A stretch of 64,000 nt of DNA from Nemopilema nomurai (lineage: Eukaryota > Cnidaria > Scyphozoa > Rhizostomeae > Rhizostomatidae): positions 703,560 to 767,559 of the forward strand of contig ML133383.1 of NCBI GenBank assembly GCA_003864495.1. The letters are read 5' to 3'. The translations under genes were made by a program, and so were the position numbers. Each line of letters begins with the position of its first letter. The stretch's first letter is position 1. The notes beneath the pieces were generated by a model. That model did not search any database. It saw only the letters and a list, made by a program, of their open reading frames with translations, and was not told where the DNA came from. Shown piece after piece: positions 11,901 through 23,700 of this stretch.

Positions 11901-14900
11901 CCACTTAAACCGTGTGGTACCTCTCAAGCCCCTCAGCATGTCTCCCTCGAAACAAGCACTGCATATATTCTACAGAAATGTTGTTGATAATCTCCCATTT
12001 GTTATCTGTTTTTGTCAGCTACAAAATTGATGTAGCAACTATGTTTCACTCTATACTTCTGCCCCTCTTGCAAACCAATTGCACCTAGCCGCACCTTTCT
12101 GAAACTGGGCCTCGAGTAACGTGAGCGATTCATCTTCAAACTCAGCATGAAGTACTAATTGGTCTGGGGATGCCAATGCCTTGGTCCTTTCGCCTAGACC
12201 TAATTTGCTGACGATTCTATTCTCTCCGCAATAGCACAATAAAAGAACAGCCATTTGACAGTAGTCGACTATTTCCTCAGGTAGTTCTAATAACCCTTCC
12301 TTTTTGTCATTTGCAGACATTTTGCAATTTAAAAAGAATTCTATTCCTGATATCTCACGGGTACTTTTTCCCTGATTCAATAATTTTTCCGGGGATTTGT
12401 ATTTTTATCTAGTAAAAAGGTGAACTGAACAAAATCTCCGAAATATCAAGACCAAGATTCTGTTTCTTGTAAAAACCTCTTTCTCGTTTACAAAGTATAC
12501 GTGCTTTTAAACGAGGTTGGCTACTGAGTATAAACCTTCCCTTTGCTTCTGTATCAGAAGCCTTGGAAATATCTTCTTGGCCTTTTCAGACTTGTGCCAG
12601 TCTTTTGTCGCTTCACAAAGCCTAGCCCCACTGTTGCTGACGTGACTTGCTGACGTGACTTGTTGGCGACTGTGCGCGCGTCTTTTGCCATCCCTGTTTA
12701 CAGCGTCCTAAAACAGTCCGCCAGCAGTAGGATAGGCCTAAGTGCCTTTGTTTATTCAACTTCGCCTAGGCTTTGACTTCGTCCTTTTTAAAGTGGCTAT
12801 TCCATCCAAGTCGGGTTATGTTTGTTTTTAATAAGCAAGTGGTCTGAGAGCTTCTCGCAGCAGGACCTGGTGTGCGACGGAGAAAATGACAATGATCGAA
12901 AAGGCGAAATGATTATAAGTTAATTAATGATTCATGTTATTGGCTCAAATGCTGTCGGTTAATTGTGTACAGCCATCTCCTTTGAGCTACAGTCAATTCA
13001 TCCCATATACTAGAGTTCTGTGGCTGCTGAATTTCTGCTATGTAAAATGAAGACTTGCTTTTATCGAGTAGAGAACAACTACATTCTTCTCTGGCATCTT
13101 TGAAGGGATTGCTTTTTCATGGAGTTTTTGTTACTATTTCTTTTTACGGGCACCTGGACTCTAATATTTCCTAACTATGCTTCTGAATGTGTTGCCCGCA
13201 AAGATATGAATGCACCATTGGTTTCTGTGTATTCATCATAGCTGCATTGCTCTGAGGTTTTCAAGACTAACTCTATTTATTACCCTGGTCAAACATCTGC
13301 TTTTTTCAACTAATGAATAGGTAGCCACGCAATTGCGTGGAACGACTACATCAAATTTAATGCGAAAGACTCGTTAATTTTTCATTTCCCCATTTCTTTG
13401 TTTTGGATTTGTGTCATTGTCGTGGTCGCATTCTGTCAAGAGGTTATTTTAACCGAGTTAGAACAAGACAGAGCATCGGGATGTCTCAGCGTTTTTTCCT
13501 TATTACAGTAATCCTATATACTTATACCTTTGTTTAAATTCCTTCTGTATTTTCCAGGGTGTTTACTGATTTTGACCTGCGTATTTATTTTAAACAAGGG
13601 ACGAATTTCTGCTGGATCAATAGCCTACTTAGATTGCTTGCCAAAAGTTTTTGGAAAACCAAGAAGTTTTGGGCTATCGTTTGCCTAATCAACCAAGTTG
13701 AATTAAGAAATCAAATAGTCTAATTATGGAAGTCCTCAATTCATTCAAATGCCAAACCTCGACTGTTTGTAGTTTCGTTGGAACAATCTTGCGTAAAGGA
13801 TTTATCAGAAGAAATTAAAAGAATTTCGTCTCAGAACCGCTAGAGTATTGGCATATGTTTATTGCTGGTCCGGTGATTAACTTATGTATTAATGCTTCCT
13901 TTGAAAGGAAATCATATGGATGAGAGGTTTTTGACGACCATTTTTTCAGGGGTCTCGAAGCCAATTTTTAGCTGCAGAAAGATACTGTTGTGTGCCCAAC
14001 AATTCTGAGTTCTTTTTCTTTAACCCCAAATTCATATATACAGCTTTGTCTAATCCCCCGTCCCACTTTCTTGTAAGTCATTATTTCTATGCTTCTAAAC
14101 CTTTGCAATCTGACACTGCATCTCAACCATTTCATATCTCTGCATCAATGCCAATTTTCGTAGGCCCTAACCAGCAACCCCCGTGCACGTATTTTACACC
14201 CTGCAGTTTAAACCTCCCTTGCTGTTGCATACGAATATTTGAAACGGGGATTACAATTTGATGACCTACAGGATTAGGATTTCACCCCTGTTCTACGTGG
14301 TCTTATTGAAAAAGGATTGGGAATCTTCAAATCAATTTAGGCCTTCAGATTAGCTAAAAAAGGAGTCACAGAGGAAGAAATTTTGAGCGCTTTAGTTTTT
14401 CAATAACTACTTCTCGGTATGCCTTTTGGAATTCCATCCTATTCTATTAATGCACGCAAGATTCGAATAACATCACATGCATTGAAGTACTAATGTGAAT
14501 ACCATACTCAATACCCCTCTACGCTTAAATTAAAAAATAAATGGTTTGTTCAAGGCTTAAATGTTGGTTTTAGTGTGCGGCATTTTCCTTAGGCCCAAAA
14601 CAATAGTACGCTCCTCTTGTTGGAGGCCTGGGGCAAAGTATCATCCATTTGACACACTAATGAATAAACTAATTTTTTCAAATAGGCCTTGTGTGCGGCG
14701 TCTGTTTCGGCCGCAGCTTATCCGCTGCTCATTATGTTAATGTAATAAAGCTTGCTGGAGGACCAATTTGTGGCATAATTGAAGCGAAATATGTATACGA
14801 GATATGCGCTAATAACATCAGCTGTTCTATTGGGATTTATTTGTTGCAACAGGTGGCAACATGTGCTCCGTTCCTGCGTACAAGTATTGAGCCTTCGTTG

Positions 14901-17719
14901 AAGTGTTTTTCGGAAACCCTCGCAATCTGCTTACTCAGTACTAATGCGACGTAAAACACCATGGAGATTCAGATGCCAAAATGGCGTTTCTGTGTCTGTT
15001 TAGGCTGCACCGTAAATCTGTTTTGCCGCGGTCGTAAACATCAAGGCTGAGGAATGTCCTAACAGCAGATGCCTTTTCTTTGCCCAAATCTCCGTGATAT
15101 ACAAAATCCTTCTCTAAGAGGCAGTTATACCAATGTTGTTGACTACGCTAGGAAAACCATCCCAAGACAAAATTTGAGAGAAATATGAAGGGGTATACTA
15201 TTGAGTTGAGGGGGACACAGGCCCAGCAATTGTCTCTGGCACTTTATACTCTAACCTTATTTGTAAGATACCAAAGTAGTAAGATACATAATGGTAAGAT
15301 ACATCATGATGTTTCGTTTCTCGTTTTTGAGGTTTCAACTCAGGCCAAATTAATTTATATTTTATATATTTTTTTATTTACATTTTTTATATTCTATGTT
15401 TTTATTTTATATATTATTTCATTTATTATTTTCTCCAGTATTTAACTCTATGTGATGCTTGGTCACAAGCTTTGTGCAGAAATCCATGTCGTTCGGATTG
15501 TAATTTTGCAGCAAAGTCTATTTTTTATTAAAGTAGAGTTTGTTTCCCGGCAGCTCCTAAAGGGAATTCATTGACACATTAATTCTCTCCAGCTGCATGT
15601 AAAATATCTAACTTTTTCCAAACTGAATTGTCGTTGTGTTAAACTCAATATATCATAATTAACCCCAAAATGGTTCTTCTCTATAATTAGCAAAAAGGAA
15701 ACCCCACCCACTTGAGTTTTCTTTATTAACAAGTTTCGCTTCTAAAAATAGCAACTCAAACAGGATGTTCCTTATGAATATTGCACACAAACATAATACA
15801 TTCATTCAAGGCAGTAATTTAGTCAGTGACGTCACGCGGCTTTTTCCCGTCTGATTTCTATGCATGCGTGGATGTCTCGTTATCCCCACCGACATATGAC
15901 GTATATCAATCTTGAAGAAGCACTTGACTTTGCTAATGACCCTGCTGTAGCCAGGCTCCTCCTGAAAGAGATTTGCCTTTCTAAGCAATTTTGTACGGAT
16001 GGCGCGCTTGCTTCTTCAATAAAAACAGTGTTTCAAATGATTTGTTGTTCTAGTGCCAATAAGGAAATTTTTCTTGGTTGCGAATGTCCAGCCCTGCAGA
16101 TCCACTCAGCAAAACAATGTTTTGCACTCTCCATCCTAGATCTGACCTATAATGTTCCTAAAATCATCTCCCTTTCTAAAATGTCTTTTCTGCAGTTAGT
16201 TGAATATCTAGTCTCTAAATTCTAAGGGTAAAGTTTTTGCGCGTTCCCCTTGTGCTTGAACCAATGAAAACAGGAGTTTTCTTGGACGAATATTTGAAAG
16301 GATGCTTAAAATAACTAGAGAAATATGCTTAAATTCCCTTTACATTGTGAAAGAAGATTCTCAGCTAAATATCGTGAACCGTATATAATTATTTTTATTA
16401 TCTCATTTTTAAGATCCTTTTGTAGAACATTTTGGATCCTAGTAGAACATTTTGGAGATATTTTAACTAGTTTTGAAAGGAAATCTTGTCCTTGTTTAAA
16501 AATGTTGCCAATGCTGAATAGAGAATGTAGAGGTGGTTTCCCTCTCTCTCCAATTTTAAGCAATTGACTTCACCGCCAGCTTAAAACCTGACTCTTAAAA
16601 CCGCGCTGAAAGATGTTTATTATCATTTTTATAGTCTATTCCCTGTAAACCCACTTGTTCCCAGATGATGTGATAAAAACCTGGGAACGCTGAAGAGTTC
16701 CCAAGCACATGGGGATTTAAGTTTGTTTTGTAATCAGCTGTTTTCCGTGAATCCCAACAAGGGAAGGTCCGACATCCGCTCTTTTGGGTTGAGCTTATTT
16801 ATTTTAAAAACAGTTATACACGCCACATGATATTTGTTTTTGCAAATTTGGAAACAGGGAGTAACATGGTTCATGGTTGGCTTACAATTGCTACTTCCTC
16901 AGAAGCTGTCCATTCTCGGATGCGAGCAATTTTTTATCTTCATATATGGCAAAAATGGAAATGGAATGAAATGTTGAAATTAGTCTGTACCGAAAATTTC
17001 TGAGTGTTTAGACCATCAGGCTGCGAATTAACCCATTCTAGAAAATTAGCTAGAAAATTCTAGAAAAAAATTTCACTGCAGCCGCAAATTACGGTCAAAT
17101 CACATGAAATGTCTAAATATTCAAAACAAAGTAACTCGCAACCGTAGGGTCCAAACATCATGAATTTTTTGTATAAACTTAGTTAAAGATCAGGATTTAA
17201 ATTCTGATGTTAATTTTTGAGAAAAAGCCGTGGATGCCGAAATACAAAATCGATAACGCCAACTCGAATCGGAGAATTAAAAATGTCTAATAATAAGCGA
17301 ACAAAATTTTATACAGTGTCTTATAAAAGATAAACGATTTTTTTATCTATCAACTAAAAAGATATTCCAACTCCGCCTTTCCATTTTTATGCAAATTTCA
17401 GTCAGAATTATTATCAGATTCCTTAGTGTTGATTCGATGGAAGAAAAATTTTCTAGGAACTTCGTATTTTTGTTAACTTTTTTGCATATTTTTTAAGTTC
17501 AAACCAAACGAAATAACAGGTCATTACTTTATAATCCTTGCCCGTAGCAAGATAGCAGGAACCCAAAGTTTAGAACCAGGGAAATGAAATTTAATTCTTT
17601 GGAACATGCGAGTGTCCAGGCCAACATTCCTATTTTTCCCAGTTATAGAATTAGCTAGACACATTGACTCTCTAGACACATTAACTCACTAGCTACTAGA
17701 CACACTCTCTCTCTTTCTT

Positions 17720-17756
<37 letters not shown>

Positions 17757-20700
17757 TTCTCTCTTTCTCTCATAGGCAAGTTAAAAATCTGGGTCGGTAG
17801 CTACAACAGTGTGACGTCATCATTTAATAGCATCTTGTTATAGATAACATGTATTTATAGTAAACATGGATCATGTCGTGCTGAGTATTTTGTGGGAATA
17901 ATAGGATCGAAAAGAAGCAGAACCACTTAATCACGGCACATCATTGTAATATAAAATCTGTTTGTTTGTAATTGCAAGAAGGATATTCCCGATAATTACA
18001 AGATTTCCTGTTAACTACCAAAGTGTACATAAATAGAACCTGCAGTTAGCGTGGGGGCATGTGGGGGCAGGGGTGGACAATGAAGCATGAATATCTTTTA
18101 TTATTTGTGAATCCGACTCTGACGTCATAGTAATCTTATTCTTATTCTAATAGATCTACTCTTTCTTTATCCTTTAAAGACAGCTCTGATCTCACTCTCA
18201 AATACATTGCGTAGTTTTTTAACTCTGTATTTAGCGAACAGTCACGCCCTCCTTACATCACATCTCGTTTATTTCAGACAGCCTTCTTAGAAAATCTTTT
18301 TTTTATGATGCTATTAAGCTCTTCGCGGTAAAAGTTCAATTTGAATGGTTTAAATTCTTGGACTCAAAATCTTTTATTTGACAATTGTAGACGTATTGCC
18401 AGGCGTTTTGTATTTTGACTAGAAGACAGACTCGAGATTATCGAAGCATAATAGTTTAATGAGGGATTTTTGTGCTACATTAATTCACCAGTCTGACCAG
18501 AGGCTTTGCCCAATTGACTAGACACGAAAAAGTTGCTGTCACGCTCAACACGGAAACGTGCCTATGTAAATGACTTGTTTATAACCCCACCTCTGGCAAT
18601 TTTGTTGACGATTCTGTTTCCAGGGGTTAGAAGTGGGATTTCTATTTTAACGCCACTTACATATGTAATAAAACCTTATAGACGTCCATTGAAAGGCTGC
18701 TCTTTTCCTTGCAATGATTTTCTTGGTAATCGATGCGATTAACCACTGCTCCGTCGGCTATTACTTTTCGAACAACTATGACGTAACAGATTAGTTTTCT
18801 TACCAACGCCCACAAGCGTCAATTAACGGTATCTGTTGCGTCAAAGACGTCCTTGAAAGGTTGTTGATGCTCGGTGTAGTTCTAACAATGTGTTTCTTGA
18901 TTGCAGGCCTTCATACAACCCATATGAGAACGATTTACCGATTGATGTCGAAGACGATGAGCAGATTGGAATTGTGGTACTGGGAACGAATGGCCTAGCC
19001 AAAGAGTTGGAAAACAAGATCAAGGTATCTTTTTTGATTTATCTAGGATTCGACGTAGCCTCACTACTGCCACTACTGCGTCCTTCTCCCAAAAGTAGGG
19101 GCAAGCTATGCATCTCACCTCAGAGAATACTCATTCTTTTTTAGTCATCTTTCAGGGGGTAAGAGTGCAATGTTTCTTGGTACTTTACGTTAATGTGCCA
19201 GGGTTCTGAAACCTTTGGAAGTGATCCCAACGTTTGGGAAATTATTACCGGCCCTTTACACCAACAACTATCTTTAACCTGAATCGCTTACCCAGATTGT
19301 TGCTTGTTAAAAGTTTGAATTTAATTAACCTTTTTCTATGGCAGTATCCAATGAAGACCAACAATGTGACATTGTAAAATTTATCAGTTTTTAAATCCAA
19401 TTCGCCCTGCGTTAATTCAATTTATGTGTCCCTACGCATTGGTTGGGAGGGTGAAAGCATCGAAGATAAACGGCTTAAGAATAAGCGTGGTCGACTTCGT
19501 AGCAGACGGGCTGCAAGCGGAACAAAACAGCCCAGTCCTTATGGTCGCTCAGAATCCAACTCAGAATCCACTTTATGTCCGCTCGGAATCAAACCTGAAG
19601 CCTTCATTCTGACTTGGTCGTTTAAATAGACACCCGAGCGCTGATTGATGGTTGATTGACAGCTATGCGCCCAGTTTAGCCCGCTTTTTGAGTACTATGG
19701 CGCCCCCTCTTCCTAGTCATGAATCAAACCCCCTTTTCCCCCTTTCCCTGCCTTTTTTATGTAGTTTATAGCAAATGAATGCAACTGACGGTGCTTTTTG
19801 AATGTCTACAATACAACTATATGACCATGTGTATACACCACTTCTATCGCACTCCCACTCTCTAAATGATCAAGTAATTCCTAATTAAGTTTTGTATTGT
19901 GTTGTTACAAGTGATAATTATATCGTCAAGCCATGTAATTTTGAAACGAAGTTAGAATTAACGTACATTAAAGTTAACAACAGTCATTTGCGTAAAAGCT
20001 ATGAAGGCCTATGTCAGTCAACCTCTATCTCCAGTTTGTGCACGTGTTCTAAAGATCCCTGTTCATTCGAGTGATTTATGTTAATAACAATCTGTGTTTA
20101 CGTTTTAGCTGCAAAGCTCCTCTAGTGATAGCCTCGAGTACATTGTGGATGGTCAGATCTATGCACTGGATTTGAAAGTGATTGGAGACGATTCTTTTGA
20201 AGAGCCTTCCATGTTGGTCAATTCCATCATTGATTTTCGCGCCCAAGGTGAGAAGCATTAGGTTTTAAAAACTCTTACCATAATCCCTTTCAATTTTAAT
20301 TGACTTGCTTTTATCTGAAATTGGTGTTCATTAAACATGCAGTTAGGTCTTAAGCGATTAAGAGCCTTATGAATAATTTTTAGTCGTCTTTCATTATTGG
20401 TTATTTGATTCTTTTAATTTGACTGATATGAATGTCAGTTTTATGCGAAAATATATTTTGGCCGCCCTTATTAGATTTGTTTTGTAATCAAGTTAATTAA
20501 TTTAGTTCAAAATTTTCTTCCATTTCTGTGATTTTATAGACTGAAATAAGGGCTTGTCCACAAACTTCATTTCATCTTTTTTACTTTTCAAGTGAAACAA
20601 TTTTTAAGAAAGCATTGGTCCCTGTTATTTTTTTGCCCCAAGACATGCGAAACAATGGTTAATAATGATAACAAATAAAAGTAGATTAATAGTAATTAAG

Positions 20701-23700
20701 TCTTAGTTATGCACCCTTTGTTAGCTTGTTCAGACTGACTAGACAAGACTGTACGTTAATAGATGTTGTTGTATTTTAATCATTGCCTAACTGCATTTTA
20801 AAATCCCCTCAGGGTATCTGGCGATATACTCTAGCGAGAACTCGTTGAACTACTTGAAAGAGACCTTTAGATTCCTCAAGGAGTCAGATGACACGCAACA
20901 CGATGCATTTGTCAATCTTCCCATAATCCTGGTTTTGGCGAGCGAGGATGTACGAGATGAGGACACCAGTTTTCTGTTGAGGCAGGAGGGACAAAGCCTA
21001 GCTGATCAGTATGTAACTCATCTTCCATCATTGCCCCCGTCGTGTTGTACCTTCATGTAATCGCATCTACATAGAAACGTTTTCCATGTCTAAATTTCCG
21101 GGGGTGATGCTGCTAAACCTAAGCAGATGCCTATTATTTCTTCATCCTCTTGCGACACTGCTATTCTTATCATCTATTGATTGCTGTACGACTTCAATCA
21201 TACTGTGGTGAAACTACGAGAAGGGCTTTTTCAGATAATTCAAGAAGTAATTGAAGAAAATGCTTTATTAGCAGTGACCTCTTAAAGCAAAACGCAGTAT
21301 CTTACACGAGAACAACTAATCAAGTCTTGTATTCAGCCTTAACCTAATGTTTTCCCTAATCACGGCATCGTCAATGCGTGGTTTTTGTTTATCTGGGCAA
21401 GTGTTATCACTACTGATAGCTGCGTGACGATTCTATCTTGCCTTATCTGCATCGTGCAATCGCCATTGTCTGGAGCCACGTGCCAGGCCTGAGTCGTCGG
21501 CTGGTTAATTAAGTGCCAGTTCGTACGGGTGTCTGGAATTGCGGTTTTTAGGCGCAACTTCGAAGCAGCTTGCACGTGGTTGTGTATTCAACAGTCATGA
21601 TGGTGTGCCGATGACTGATAAAGCTTCCAGTTAACCTAAGAGTAACCAAACGCATCCTCCACGAAAATGCTTTTACCTCGGCCAAGAGATTGCAGGTGCC
21701 CGTCGGGTAGCGTTCGTTATTCGCCGTGCGAGGCTTTACTGCTGAAGGGTGCCGTTTGAAGTAGGCTGTTGTTTGACCGAAGCTGGCCACAACATCATGA
21801 TACGCTGATTGGTTGATTCACTGTCTTATTGACACATTGATTGGTTGATTCACTGTCTTATTGATACACTGATTGGCTTACTCACTGTCCTTTTGATTCA
21901 CTGATTGGTTTACTCAGTGCCCTATTGATACACTGATTGATTCATTCTCTGCGCTGGTGATTTACTGATTGGTTGATTCACTGCTCTATCGATACACTGA
22001 TTGGTTAACTCACTGTCCTATTGATTAACTGATTGAGGCATCCACTGCTCCATTGACTCACTGATTGGTTCATTAATCATGCTGCTCCTATTCGCCCATG
22101 CCCTCGTCTTGATTTTTCAATGCCTCTTTGGTGTCTCTTTCCTCAATGCACAGGCTTTGAGACTTCAACCTCCTTTTAACTTGAAGCCATTCGGGAGACA
22201 TGAGGAGCCCAGAAGATTATGATTAGCCACTCTTTACCAGGGTTCTTGAAATGTCTTATGATAAAACATAGAACTTTGCGCGCCTTCTGTGTTTCGAATG
22301 CCTAGACTATTGAGGAGTATGATTTGTTTATGTTTTCACAGTTTTTGTCCTTTCCTAGGTACCAATGCCTTTTTGTTGATTATCCTTACACCTTGTCTGT
22401 TTGTGATGGACGCATTCACGAGACACAAGTTCAGGACTCAATACGAGGCATTGTAGATGTCATCAAAAAGAGGTCAATACAACAGAGCACTCCAACTGTT
22501 CTACAAGAAAAGCCTCCAGATTTAAGGTAATTGTCACGTCTCTATTCTGTTCTCTTGTTGCTATTGTTTAAGAGGTAGAGTAAGATGAATTAAGAATTAT
22601 GAGGTCATATGTGTATAGAGAGAGCGAGACCCAAAGTGTCGAAGAACAAGACTCAATATTTTCTTGGCTGCTAATGTTGCCGTGTTTGAACAAGCTGGGA
22701 ACTGGAGATTTATTTCAAAAGATTAGAGTCATGATAAAAATAAGCTTCAACGTCAGTTTCAACATCAGTTTTGTTGTGTGTAAAGAAGGTCTCAATTTTA
22801 AATTAGTTGAACCCGAGTTGTGACAGTCTGACAATTTTGAATAGAGTTTGATTATAGCTGGAACTTAAAACTTGGTAAGCTGAGAAAGGGGAATGGGAGT
22901 ATGGAATTTGAAGGCTTCAAAATGTCATCTAGAAATAGTGACGTCAGATAGTTTGGTAAAAAGGGTGTCATTGACACTGTAGTCAATGATAGTTCCTGAA
23001 TAACCGTATTTTGAAATTTTTGTTAATATAAGAAGGTAGAATTATATTAGCACTTACCATTGATCGTTTTGCTTTCAGAATTCTGCTCTGTGCCATGTGT
23101 GGTGACCAGTACCCTGTTGAGCTCATCCTTGGTCCCCTGTTGCACCACCAGTCCGTCTACTGCAACTCTTCTGCGAGGCCAGACACTGTGATGCTTGAGA
23201 CCTACGTTGGAACAGTCAAACGAACTGTGTCGATTACCCTCAGCTCCTACCACCGTAAGTCTCTTTTCGGTGTAATTTTGGATTCGAAACCGAGGCATCA
23301 GGGACGCGCTTGATGATGCAAAGGCATGATTGAAAAAAGCTTGGAAATCAGCCTATTTGAAATTATTTTTAAATCAAATTGTTGCGTGTAAACTGGATTT
23401 TAGAGTGGTTTGAATAAGGGAAGGATGGTGGAAATGATTCGTTGTCAGTCGCTTGTCTTGCCTCAATGTTTTCATTTCCTTTGTATCCTAACCTTGCAGT
23501 TTTTTCCTTGAATATTATCTATTGACAAAATTTCTAGGTATGTTTTTCACCTTCGACTGTCTGGTTTTTAATTCTTGCAAATAGTGAAACATCAATTTGC
23601 TTAATCCAAAGTTTTTGTCTACAGTTCTAAATAAGTCCATTTCGGTTGCAGTTTTTACTTAAATGCAGTTAGTTCTCTCAGTTTATCCAGTCCCTGAAGC

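Larger units (their letters stand above)
8959..18906 (+). other. p190 intron 1 (about 9.9 kb)
   Basis: This phase-2 intron is by far the longest in the gene. It contains a possible nested minus-strand ORF (12051-12320) with a promoter-like patch, an AT-only tract (about 15346-15440), one copy of a dispersed repeat (about 16925-17300), a CT microsatellite (about 17701-17772) and four TGACGTCA palindromes. The remainder shows nothing I can name. First introns of this length often hold enhancers. Confidence 0.85.

Noticed and set aside
15860..16225. 121-codon + strand ORF in p190 intron 1
   Set aside because: The start looks protein-like, but there is no recognisable motif, no supporting promoter or splice sites, and it overlaps a TGACGTCA-rich non-coding stretch. 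I keep it only as a chance frame.
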